NCBI RefSeq assembly: GCF_041296385.1
Contig: NW_027184085.1
Location: 12,953,301-13,017,300, forward strand
Direction of reading: 5' to 3'
Origin: Aphelocoma coerulescens
Taxonomy: Eukaryota > Chordata > Aves > Passeriformes > Corvidae
Length of the DNA: 64,000 nt
The notes under the pieces are model-generated. The model was not told the origin of the DNA and searched no databases. It worked only from the letters and a program-made list of their open reading frames with translations. Below, one piece after another: positions 51,701 to 58,555 of the stretch. Numbering within the stretch: position 1 is the first letter of the stretch; every line of letters starts with the position of its first letter. The translations under genes and the position numbers were made by a program.

Positions 51701-54700
51701 AGGCAGTGCCAGTGTGTGAAGTGTTAGTCATGTAATGGCTCGAGTATCATTAGTTGAAGAATCAGGACTGAACAGAATGTCTTGTAACAGCACCCTTGTT
51801 GATATGCCTTGGTATATTTATCCTAAATCTTTTTTTGTAAATTGGTAATTTTGAGAGGGGAGCCCTTGAGATTTAGGGAAGAGTTAGGATGGTTGGCGGG
51901 GTAAAGAAACAAAAAAGGTGCCTGATGCTGAAAACCTTAACTTTTCAGTCTGAAAAGGACCTTTATGGCATTATTCTGGTTTCCAAGCATGCTTGAAGAT
52001 CTTTTTTCTTTGTTTCTGTGCAATATAAACACAAATTTCAAAAGTTATTTTGACATGAGTCACATGTTGTGATATGCAGTTGTCATCTCCAGCTGGTTTT
52101 ACTGCAGCAGTATTATTTATCTGTTAGTCTGTGTCAATGAGCTACTTTTATTGGATCCTCGAAAGGCAATTAAGAAAAACAACCCATAACCAGAGGGATT
52201 ATGGTGACTCTAAAGCAGTCTTCCTGGCCCCTGGAAATTTTCTAGAGGTCTGCATATCTGAATATCTTGAAAACCACTGAAGTAAAGAGAAAGCACATAG
52301 TATAAATAAATCATGCTAGTTTGTTTTCCCGTTTTTGTTTGCAGCCTGTTACCATAACCCACAATAGGAATGCATTTTTCAGTGTATGAGATACTGGTTT
52401 CAGCTGACAGTCATGTGGAAACACAGGATCATAGAACAATTTAGGTAGGAAGGGAATGCCTGAAGTAATCTAGTCCAAGCTCCAGCTTCAAGTGCGTTCG
52501 CTTAGATCCGGCTGCTCAGATCCAGTTAGATTTGGGTTGTTCAGGGGCTTGCTCAACCAAGGTTAAATATCCTCAAGGATGGAAATTCCCACACCTCTCT
52601 AGGCAGCCTGTTCTAGCAATCTGGTTGGCAGGCACAGTATGCCCATGCTAAGTCCATGCTGCCTGTTCCCTACCACCTTCATGTCCTTCATGCATCTGGA
52701 AATGCCTTCCACTGGGAGTTATTACACAGTTTTCCTAGGAACTCAGGTTGGGTAGTTCCCCAAATCCTCCTTTTGCCCCTCACAAAAATTGTTACTTTTT
52801 CTAGCCAGTGGAAATCTCTCCCAGTCAGCATGACATCTCACTGATGACAGAGTGCCCTTGCAATGACATGGGGCAGCTCCCTCAGTACCTCTGGATCCAC
52901 CCATCTGATACGGATTTTTTCATGTCCAATGAGCTGCAAACTCTCTGTCTTCCTCTTCCTGTTAGAAATGTCTCAGTCCCTACCAAAGATTCTGCTGTAG
53001 TGTAGCAGTACTGCAGGCCTGAGGACAGACCTTATCAGGGAAGATGGAGCCAAAAAAGCACGGAGTATCTTGACATTTTCAATATGCTATGTTAGTGGTT
53101 TACCTGCTCAATAAAGCACATTTTCCTTTGCATTCTTTTGGCTGTCAGTGTTGCTGTAGAAGTCCTTTGTTGTTGCCTCTCACATTTCTTTTCTGTTTCA
53201 GTTCCATCTGAGCTTTGGCACTCCTAACTCTGTTCCTCCGTGTTCATGTAACGCCTCTGTTCCTCTTAGCTGAGGCTGTCCTCACCTCCTTTTGTGTTCT
53301 TCCTTTTTGGACTTTGTGGTTTATCATGGTCAGATCCATATACGTCCACCGCAGGCTACTGCCAGGCTGTGCTTTCTTCAGATGAAGTGTAATCTGTTTT
53401 GAGGAGATTTCCTCAAAGATCAGCCAACTTTCCTCAGGCCCCTTTGCCCTCCATAGTATTTTGCCATGGGATCTGCCAAACAGATTCCTAACAAACTGAA
53501 ATCAACCCCCAAAGTCAAGGATAAATAAAACTGAGAAATTTGATGAGGAAAAAGAGCACAGCTTTCCACATGTATTATTTAGCCCTCAGAAATAAGAATA
53601 TTTAGAAGAAGAAAAATTGTTTTTATAATTTTTATGTAAATATTAATCATACAGCAAACTTCTACTACATTTGCTATCTCCAGTGTAGTTACTAAGCAGA
53701 AAAAAATTGTCTTTTAATTAGATTAAGTGATCACTGCTGATAAAGCAATAACAAAAACAGTGTTTTAAAATGGTCAGGCATATGAATCACCCTAGGTGCC
53801 CCAGTTACAACTATGTAGCTTGTGGAGGTGGAACAGTTTACATTTCAGCTGAGGCTACAGCTATTTCATGGTAATTTTAAAAAGTGAGGTAGCAAGCAGA
53901 CTTGATTTCCTCTGTATGTTTTTGCTTTAGCTGGTTACTGCTTGATTATGGTACGGTTTCTGTCTTTCTTTTTTTTTTTTGCTTCACCCCCACCTCAGTT
54001 TTCCTGCACTCAGTAGCACACTTACATTATCTGAAGTCTATGACTTTTTTCTGTACCACTCCTATCCTGGAAAAAAACATAGGTTTTGCTGCTTGTTTCA
54101 CAAATTTATTCATTCTTCTAAGTTGGAAATGCCTATCTGAATTATGACAGTTGCAGGTTTGTGGTCAGAAATTACAGGCTTGCACTTGGTTAGTTGTGCT
54201 TTACTAATGAAACTCTTAATACTGATGTCATCCTAGGGGACATTTAGATACTTTTCATCTATTGGGGTAAAAGGAAGGTACATTGTTAAAATGGGATAAA
54301 TAAACCTCTGTCAGTATTTCTGGGAAAAAAGAGAAGATTCCATACATTCTTCCTCTTCAGCAGCTAGCAAAATCCGGTATTTCAGCCAATAAAGCCTTTA
54401 TCCCTATTGTCTGGTTTGGATTGAATGTTGATTTTTTTTTTTTTTTCTTTTTTTCTTTTTTTCTTTTTTTACATCTTTCTTTAGCAATGGGTTAAGCAGA
54501 ATTTATGTATGTATTTTATAATGAAATTTTAAAATTGGAAAATATTTTTTCATCTTTGTTCTGCTTTCCATGGACAGCAGAAGGACTCATCTAACTTCCA
54601 TAGTATAGGTCCTCATCTGGGTGCAAGGTCTGCTACAGCCTGCACCCAGGGACCGCGTGCCAGTCAGAGCTCTGCAGTAGGGCCATCTCTGGAATTATCA

Positions 54701-55990
54701 GTATGACCCTTTCCTCAATAGCAAGCTTGGAGGATGGAGAAGCAGGCAGGGCAATAGAAAGATCCCGTATGTAAGGGGAGTTTTCTTTGACTAGTTTTGG
54801 TGATTTTGAACCTTTTGGGTCACTTAGTTAACGAGTGGAGAATCCTTCTCTTTAAGAGCTGATGTCTTGCTATTTACTCTTTGAAGTCAGAGGCAACATT
54901 GGATTTTGCCTATTGTGTTACATAAGGCAGGCATAATTTTTTTAAGGTTTCTGCATTGTGTAGAGTTTGCCAAATAACAGTTGCTATAATAATAATAATG
55001 CTTCACATCCTTAGACTGTTGCAAAAACATTAGTTAATATAGTAATGAGATGATGACTGCCTTGGCTGCATTTTATACTTTGTCATGTTGAGAAGTTGAG
55101 CACAACCAGCATCAGAAATCTAATAGTTTCATCTCTGTAGTGATTGTGCTGAGAATTAGGTTGGAAAAGGGAACTGTGCAGTTATTGAAGAGTAAAACAG
55201 GGGAACTGAATGTCCAAACAGTTTATTGAATTGCTACTTGATACTGCATTCATTTAGAAAGTAATCAATAATTACTTTTGTAAAGTTTAAGCGGTATTTA
55301 AAATTCAAATAAAGAGTGGAGGAATTGATACCATCATGCTTGACTGTCAGATACACTGTGTTCTCATATGAAGGTCATTAGGTTTTTTGTGGTACAGTAG
55401 TGTTAAATAAAGTCTCTGGAGGAGAAGCTGTTTTTTCATGCATAGGCTTAGCCAGAAATCTGGCTTAACTGTTCTGTTTTCACTTACTGGCTGCTGTTGT
55501 TCTACAGTGTATCAAAATGGAAGTTTCTTTTTAAAAAAAATCATGGAATGAAGAGACGAGTGGCTCTGCTTTTCTAGCATTGAATTAAATGTATTTGTTC
55601 CTCACATCTATCTTAATTTTATTCATAGAATACACCGATACTGATTGTAAACTAATGAGGAGATAATACTTGCAAAATACATGTGTTTGTTGTGCTTTTT
55701 TGCCTGTGAGCTGCAAGTTTCTTCAGTTCTGAGAAGGTTAGTTGATAGGTTAATGTCAAAAATAAAAAATGGACAAGTCTAGAATGCTCTTTTTTTGGAA
55801 GTGTCTATATGTATCTATCTTCTTTGTGTCTAGTGCCTGTCTAATACAGTTTCTGATAAAGTATTGTAGTCTGACCACTATTCTAATTTTTTTAATATTT
55901 TCTAGAACACAGCCAAAAACAGTTTTTGCGGAAGTGGAACCAGAAGATGATGAAACAGACAAGCCAGAGTGGAAAAAACGTAAAATTTGA
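571..55990 (+). CDS. WDR70: WD repeat-containing protein 70 (WDR70), C-terminal half, nine exons joined
   Basis: Nine exons join into an open frame of 347 codons ending in TGA at 55988-55990; vertebrate WDR70 is about 650 residues, so this is roughly the last half. Recognition rests on WDR70-typical stretches such as [34 protein letters not shown] and [13 protein letters not shown]. Exons 1-5 of the window give the last WD40 blades (WD dipeptides in TWDV, IWDR, IWDIR), and exons 6-9 a charged tail ending EWKKRKI, a plausible nuclear localisation signal. WDR70 is a nuclear propeller protein, related to C. elegans GAD-1, and reported as a CUL4-DDB1-associated factor in the DNA damage response. 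The IWDIR sequence fits the WDxR core of a DDB1-binding DWD box. All eight introns are GT-AG with consistent phases and no frameshift or stop, so the gene appears functional. The start codon and N-terminal exons are outside the window. Confidence 0.96.
838..880 (-). repeat. C-rich polypyrimidine tract; G4-type on the minus strand
   Basis: The plus strand is only C and T with many CCC and CCCC runs. On the minus strand there are at least six runs of three or more G, and four meet the G3+N1-7 rule. It lies about 95 bases downstream of a WDR70 exon. Confidence 0.8.
3683..3938 (-). mobile_element. CR1 LINE 3' fragment
   Basis: It opens with ATAGAATCACAGAGTGGGTG, the complement of a CR1 3' end, and continues with phrases diagnostic of avian CR1 tails: CATCTGGTCCAACCTCCCTG, CTCAAGCAGGGCCATC, AGTAAAGAAGTTCTTCATC and GGTGGAACTTCCTGTG. 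The element reads on the minus strand and is 5'-truncated, as most CR1 copies are. It is only mildly diverged. The end at about 3938 is where similarity fades. The ORFs overlapping it are repeat-derived, not genes. Confidence 0.9.
5564..5585 (+). repeat. Perfect 9-bp hairpin
   Basis: GC plus seven T, a GCGG loop, then seven A plus GC. It resembles an intrinsic terminator, but that has no meaning in a vertebrate intron. Confidence 0.8.
6847..6864 (+). repeat. Poly-T tract (T18)
   Basis: Eighteen consecutive T in the 19.8-kb intron. No attached SINE or LINE sequence was recognised on either side. Confidence 0.9.
9624..9672 (+). repeat. Two-copy 23-bp tandem repeat
   Basis: The sequence TTTGTAAATACATATACA occurs at 9624 and again 23 bases later, with TATA steps between and after the copies. 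Confidence 0.85.
14974..14987 (+). repeat. Poly-A tract (A14)
   Basis: An uninterrupted A run with no recognisable retroelement upstream. Confidence 0.85.
16736..16756 (-). repeat. G-quadruplex motif on the minus strand
   Basis: The plus strand reads C5 A C5 A C4 TT C3. The minus strand therefore has four G runs of 3-5 bases separated by loops of 2, 1 and 1 bases, the most stable class of G4 motif by rule. Confidence 0.85.
17888..18132 (-). mobile_element. CR1 LINE 3' fragment, different subfamily
   Basis: It carries the CR1 tail pattern TCATTTCAGTTGGAAAAGAC, AACCATGTCCCCAAGTGCC, ACTTCCCTGGGAAGCCTGTT and GTGAAGAAATTTTTCCTAAT. This wording differs from the copy at 3683, pointing to another avian CR1 subfamily. 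It is minus-strand oriented and truncated at about 18132. Confidence 0.85.
20582..20681 (+). CDS. WDR70: WDR70 exon b: first part of a WD blade
   Basis: The acceptor CAG ends at 20581 and the donor GTAGGT starts at 20682. It encodes [11 protein letters not shown] to LASRG in 33 codons plus one base (phase 0 in, phase 1 out). The Asp-Thr-Ser-Cys and [10 protein letters not shown] elements are the standard inner strands of a WD repeat, and the matching WD dipeptide is supplied by the next exon. Its polypyrimidine tract is weak, interrupted by purines in TTTGTTTGACAAACAG. Confidence 0.94.
23479..23505 (+). repeat. Three-copy 8-bp tandem repeat
   Basis: CATATGTT-type octamers are repeated three times, followed by a broken fourth copy (CATTCCATATG). 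Confidence 0.85.
25080..25101 (+). repeat. G-quadruplex motif on the plus strand (in pre-mRNA)
   Basis: Five G runs (GGG, GGG, GGGG, GGG, GGG) are separated by loops T, A, AAA and A. It lies on the WDR70 sense strand, so it could fold in the transcript as well as in DNA. Confidence 0.85.
26615..26699 (+). CDS. WDR70: WDR70 exon c: end of WD blade with IWDIR (DWD-like) motif
   Basis: The acceptor is TTTCATAG ending at 26614; the donor GTAAGT begins at 26700, using the G of an apparent ATG at the edge. The split glycine codon plus [13 protein letters not shown] completes the WD repeat begun in the preceding exon. It continues to LPSFFP and the first two bases of a methionine codon. The W-D-I-R series matches the WDxR core of DWD-box proteins that dock on DDB1, which fits the reported CUL4-DDB1 link of WDR70; actual binding is inference. 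Confidence 0.95.
26700..27717 (+). other. WDR70: WDR70 intron, 1.0 kb
   Basis: GTAAGT donor, CAACAG acceptor. Unremarkable AT-rich sequence with no recognised repeat or gene. Confidence 0.9.
27718..27856 (+). CDS. WDR70: WDR70 exon d: WD blade with glycine-rich loop
   Basis: The acceptor CAACAG ends at 27717 and the donor GTATGT begins at 27857. One base completes Met, followed by 46 codons from [17 protein letters not shown] to EIEVTDA (phase 2 in, phase 0 out). The CCFSPDDK and LVTGTS segments are typical b- and c-strands of a WD blade. The loop KKGGGSGK precedes an aromatic FFFY strand, which replaces the usual terminal WD pair, so this blade is degenerate by sequence. Confidence 0.95.
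28035..28050 (+). repeat. Poly-A tract (A16)
   Basis: An uninterrupted A run in the 14.9-kb intron. CR1 elements do not end in poly-A, so it is not explained by the LINEs seen here. Confidence 0.85.
28401..28420 (+). repeat. Perfect 7-bp hairpin
   Basis: TTCCCTT and AAGGGAA flank a six-base loop GTACCG. TACCGAAGGG also appears about 40 bases upstream at 28363. Confidence 0.8.
32358..32379 (+). repeat. Two-copy 11-bp direct repeat
   Basis: GCCAGATGAAA occurs twice head to tail, a small tandem duplication. Confidence 0.85.
32687..32700 (+). repeat. Poly-A tract (A14)
   Basis: An uninterrupted A run followed by CAAAAAG; no retroelement body was recognised. Confidence 0.85.
33283..33331 (+). 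repeat. GT-rich low-complexity stretch
   Basis: Runs of T broken by G or GG at 4-6 base spacing, with no C or A over most of its length. A similar but shorter tract lies at about 330-373. Confidence 0.8.
34471..34491 (+). repeat. Perfect 8-bp hairpin
   Basis: CCTCCTGG and CCAGGAGG flank the loop TGCTT in the 14.9-kb intron. Confidence 0.8.
40245..40420 (+). mobile_element. CR1 LINE 3' fragment, old and diverged
   Basis: The order of ACAGGTTGCTGAAAGAGGCT, GAGTCTTCATCCTGAG, GATGGTTGAATTAG, TCATCTCCAGACCTCTCTTC and CAACCACAGCCATTCTGG matches a plus-strand CR1 tail with many substitutions and small gaps. Its heavier divergence suggests an older insertion than the copy at 50550. Confidence 0.75.
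42750..42850 (+). CDS. WDR70: WDR70 exon e: last recognisable WD blade
   Basis: The acceptor TTTCAG ends at 42749 and the donor GTATGT begins at 42851. It encodes [20 protein letters not shown] through YYDPVKSQ and two bases of Arg. [14 protein letters not shown] is a very conserved WDR70 stretch and acts as a WD blade in which YYD takes the place of the terminal WD. It follows an intron of almost 15 kb. Confidence 0.95.
42851..44266 (+). other. WDR70: WDR70 intron, 1.4 kb
   Basis: GTATGT donor, CCTAG acceptor. Nothing recognisable inside; opposite-strand ORFs at 43459-43756 overlap each other and look like chance. Confidence 0.9.
44267..44346 (+). CDS. WDR70: WDR70 exon f: start of the basic C-terminal tail
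   Basis: The acceptor TCCTCCTAG ends at 44266 and the donor GTAAGA begins at 44347. It encodes [19 protein letters not shown] and ends at DYIIT plus one base of Pro (phase 2 in, phase 1 out). The KTKRKERQ cluster is strongly basic. No WD pattern is left, so the propeller ends at or just before this exon. Confidence 0.94.
44347..47057 (+). other. WDR70: WDR70 intron, 2.7 kb
   Basis: GTAAGA donor, CTTCAG acceptor. It contains a long polypyrimidine tract and decoy acceptor at 45784-45845, listed separately. No mobile element was recognised. Confidence 0.9.
45784..45845 (+). promoter_or_regulatory. Long polypyrimidine tract ending in CAG (decoy 3' splice site)
   Basis: About 60 bases almost wholly C and T, broken by GC at its start and by one A, end in TTCCTTCAG at 45845. 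By sequence this is a stronger acceptor than several real WDR70 ones. No protein similarity follows it and the frame soon stops, so it is annotated as a decoy or possible cryptic exon start. Confidence 0.6.
47058..47174 (+). CDS. WDR70: WDR70 exon g: conserved REPRQRS tail segment
   Basis: The acceptor CCTTCAG ends at 47057 and the donor GTAATC begins at 47175. After the split Pro codon it encodes [20 protein letters not shown] and on to KPEPPVAGA plus one base of Gly. It is rich in Arg, Lys and Pro. ORFs called from ATGs inside this exon are in the wrong frame or are truncated; the true frame is set by the phase 1 entry. Confidence 0.94.
47175..47498 (+). other. WDR70: WDR70 intron, 324 bp
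   Basis: The smallest intron seen, GTAATC to CACAG. No other feature was seen in it. Confidence 0.92.
47499..47661 (+). CDS. WDR70: WDR70 exon h: [10 protein letters not shown] tail segment
   Basis: The acceptor GTCACAG ends at 47498 and the donor GTAAGG begins at 47662. It encodes [10 protein letters not shown], the conserved [16 protein letters not shown], then [12 protein letters not shown] and ends PAYA plus two bases of Lys. The exon is GC- and CpG-richer than the surrounding introns, and the preceding intron is only 324 bp. It has no ATG-initiated ORF of its own and was found by splice-aware reading. Confidence 0.95.
49597..49710 (+). repeat. ATA/AAT microsatellite with 35-bp higher-order unit
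   Basis: An AT-only trinucleotide array is interrupted by CATT and ACAC steps. The stretch 49606-49640 is repeated almost exactly at 49641-49675, giving a 35-bp period on top of the 3-bp one. It is preceded by a C10 run at 49587-49596, and the array decays after about 49690. Confidence 0.9.
50308..50355 (+). repeat. Near-perfect inverted repeat (hairpin)
   Basis: Arms 50308-50330 and 50333-50355 are complementary at 21 of 23 positions. One further pair can be a G-U wobble in RNA and one is a C-A mismatch. Only two bases lie between the arms, so the real loop would open the last pairs. Confidence 0.85.
50550..50848 (+). mobile_element. CR1 LINE 3' fragment, well preserved
   Basis: It matches the avian CR1 3' tail almost throughout: GAGATTTAGATTAG, AAAGAAATTCTTTACTC, GAGGGTGGTGAGGCAC, CAGGCCAGGTTGGATGAGG-like sequence, AAGGTGTCCCTGCCCATGG and CAACCCAAACCATTTTATGA at the 3' end. 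It reads in the same direction as WDR70, and its preservation suggests one of the younger insertions here. The short ORFs inside it are shadows. Confidence 0.92.
52428..53515 (-). mobile_element. CR1 LINE copy with internal deletion
   Basis: Read on the minus strand, 53515 down to about 52640 carries decayed ORF2 sequence. It includes the endonuclease-RT linker (AQMEL-type segment near 53200), the EKAEVLN-type segment near 53050, the conserved run before RT (DGIHPRVLRELADV-type, near 52870) and the NYRPVSLTS/ISRHMKD-type RT segment near 52680-52770. At about 52625 it jumps to a CR1 3' tail ending at 52428 (complement of GATCATAGAACAATTTAGG). Most of RT and the C-terminal domain are missing, and the frame is broken by stops and gaps. 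Assignment is from family pattern recognition; exact boundaries are approximate. Confidence 0.75.
54432..54470 (+). repeat. T-rich (T7C)n simple repeat
   Basis: T15 is followed by three units of C plus T7, giving an 8-bp period. All bases from 54432 to 54470 are pyrimidines. Confidence 0.9.
55906..55990 (+). CDS. WDR70: WDR70 last coding exon with acidic patch, basic end and TGA stop
   Basis: The acceptor TTTTCTAG ends at 55905. It encodes [19 protein letters not shown] and then the terminal EWKKRKI before TGA (55988-55990). The order of acidic patch then basic end is characteristic of WDR70. KKRK resembles a monopartite nuclear localisation signal. An upstream ATG at 55769 makes the ORF look longer, but that part is intron. 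Confidence 0.95.
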
Positions 55991-56375
55991 AAAATAATTG
56001 GTTTAAAGAATCATTTTAGAGCATTTGAAACAAAATGAAACATTTATTTCTTTATTTGGGATAGTGGGTCAAAATTTGAAAGCAAAAATTACTTCAATTT
56101 ATAAAACTTGCTGCATTATAAAAAAGGGCTTATTGAATTACACTGGCTTAATCCCACATCTGAATTTTGTAATAAGGAATTACTTATATTGTGCAAATAA
56201 CTCCTCTATGTCAGTTACTTAGCTTTGTGAGTTAAGTGAAAAATATTTCTTTATAAATAGTGAATTCATTATATTGCCAAATGTTTTTTCATGACTGCCA
56301 ACTTTACAAATGCTGTGTCATGACAGTGTTCAATGAATTCAAGTATACAAATAAAATAGTACAATTCTTCAGACT
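55991..56375 (+). other. WDR70: WDR70 3' untranslated region, short form
   Basis: This AT-rich sequence of about 385 bases lies between the stop codon and the expected cleavage site, about 20 bases after the AATAAA at 56350. It has no long reading frame in the gene's phase. The exact cleavage position is estimated; a longer isoform could use AATAAA at 57742. Confidence 0.75.
56350..56355 (+). promoter_or_regulatory. Polyadenylation signal AATAAA for WDR70
   Basis: A canonical AATAAA lies 360 bases after the stop codon. A T-rich downstream element (TTTTTATTTTTCCC, about 56379-56392) sits 25-40 bases beyond it, the usual arrangement for cleavage and polyadenylation. Confidence 0.8.
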
Positions 56376-58555
56376 CCTTTTTATTTTTCCCAGTTAAGAG
56401 CTAACAAATTACTGCTTTACAAGTTCAACAAACTTTAGATTAGTTATTGTGTAATATTCAAGTTTAGTTCATTTGTGTGTTCACATTCAGTTCACACTCA
56501 CGTGAATTTTAGAAAACATGTTTTCTAGTGTCTGTAATTCTTTGCATGATATTCCTTTTAAGTATGTGTAGTATCTACAGCAGATTTTATACAGCTTTTA
56601 TTTTTAAAAAATGTGAAATTGCAATGGACAATTACATAATTTGGTGTAGTAAAAATAATGTGTTTATTTCTGAGTCAATGTAAAATTTTGTTCAGGCTTC
56701 CTTATCCCTATTAGTTTGTATGAATGAGTTTTAGGATAGAGCAGATCTGTATTCATTACCCAGGTCTTTGTGTGTATTGACCTTGTGTATATTGACTTTG
56801 ACTCTGTGTGTGCCTGAATTATGTATATCCTGCCTTACACTCTCTGAAGACTGATACTATTCTTTATAAAGTAGTTTGTCTAAATATAGAAAGTTTTCCT
56901 TTTTATACACAAAATTGCAGTTCTGAGTGTCATAAAGGGAAGGACAGATTTAAAATTAATAAATGTGCTTTAGAGAAGGATGAAGAGCCTAGGTTAGTTT
57001 CAGGCATTTACGTTGTGATTGTAACCCAGTATGCTAAGTATTGTGATTATAATAATACACAATATAACAAGCAGTCTGCATTTCCACTAAGAGCAGAGAG
57101 TAACAGACATGATAAGCAATCAAGCTTTCTTATTTATGAATAGGTCCTGGAGGCGTATTTTAAGACTATATTTAGTAAAGCCTTTAATCACCTTCCTAAC
57201 CTCAAGACTGTGGTCTTGATAGTCAGCAGAGCTTAGACTTTTTTTTAAGCATTGTTCTGCATCACTGTTTCATTATATGATTTCCTTTTCTAAGCTTATC
57301 TTTCTTTTTCAATTATTATTTTTATACTTCAGTGAAAACTAAGCCCGGCTTCAAAAGGTATAATGAGAAGCATTGGCATAAAATACCCACAACAAAATAT
57401 TTCCACTGATTTCACTAGTGTAGTCTTTTGATAACAGCAGAACTTCACTACATAGTCCACAACTTGTCTTTGACCCATGTAGAATTATTTTAATACGTAA
57501 GTATGTATAATAGCAAATTAATGTTTAATTTACAATTGTAGCAGTAATATGTAGAATGAGAGACTGAGTAGATGGGTGGAAAGTAAGTGGTGAAAGAAAG
57601 AAATTCCAGATAAAGAGGAGTTGTTAACAAATCTGCTAATGACCTCCCTATGCACTCCCCCCCAGCAAAAAAACGTAAGATGGCATTGCTTCATTTAAGG
57701 TTATTTTTTGTCTCATGTTTCATCCAACTATTGCCCTACAAAATAAAGTATTTTCAAAAAAATTTCTGTAAAATCTCAATAATTTTAAAGGATTAATGTG
57801 TTCTTCATTTTAGGCTGAATATTAGCATTTTATCTTTTCCTTTGTTAGTTGTTCACTGAGGCAGCGTGACTTGGGGGAGCAGAGCTGCAGGGGAAGGCAG
57901 ATGAGGAAAAGTGCTGCAGCTGTTCTCTGAGAATGAGAGGAACGTCTCCTTTTATGTTGTTATTCATTATCAGCTAGATCTTGTTTCCGAATTCTTAAAA
58001 GAATTAGTTCCGTAAGTGAACACTGCAAAAATTCTGTTAGAATTTCTCTAAGTGTTCATTGTTGTTACTTGCAGTGATTGTCTTGAATGACTGTTCTAGC
58101 AGCCTAGAACTTAAAACAGTGTCTGTGCAGATATGTATTAAAAACATTTAAAATTAAGTTTCATTTATACTTTAACCCTTGGCTCGGTTATTTGGCATAG
58201 CCCTTAAACTAGGTTTCCAGGGATGTTCACCAACAAGGAACATCTTAATGCATTTTTAAAAACAATTTTAAATCTTGATCAGCTCAATGGTAAGAGGTAA
58301 TCCAATCAGAAAGATGTCAACAGTCTGCTTGACCATACCTGGGATAGTAAATTCTTGACTCAAGCCTTTGAGTTGTCTTGGAAAACATCTTAACATTAAA
58401 AATATTAATACAAATAAATATTTGCTATGACAGATGGAACTCTGGATGCAAACTGGAGTATGAGAAACAGTATTGTATGAAATTTTTTAAAATCTAGTTT
58501 TCTTATAAACTTGACAAGGCTTTTAGCAATTGCCAAGTTGTAATCTTGGTCCTCT
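56376..58555. other. Intergenic sequence after WDR70
   Basis: AT-rich sequence with scattered short ORFs, the longest 111 codons at 56808-57143. No repeat family or gene was recognised. By synteny it lies between WDR70 and GDNF, which is inference. Confidence 0.7.
57742..57747 (+). promoter_or_regulatory. Possible distal polyadenylation signal AATAAA
   Basis: A second canonical AATAAA is followed by TTTTC and T-rich sequence, about 1.75 kb after the WDR70 stop. Such hexamers are common by chance in AT-rich DNA, so use in a long 3'UTR isoform is only possible. Confidence 0.25.

Larger units (their letters stand above)
47662..55905 (+). other. WDR70: WDR70 last intron, 8.2 kb
   Basis: GTAAGG donor, TTTTCTAG acceptor. 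It is the most repeat-laden intron: ATA-type microsatellite at 49597-49710, AT-rich sequence at about 49800-49990, a hairpin at 50308-50355, CR1 tail at 50550-50848, internally deleted CR1 at 52428-53515 and a T7C repeat at 54432-54470. Confidence 0.9.

Noticed and set aside
55047..55150. ATGATGA (box C-like) with CTGA (box D-like) about 100 bases later, a possible intronic C/D snoRNA
   Set aside because: There is no terminal stem, no C'/D' pair and the spacing is long; both motifs are frequent by chance.
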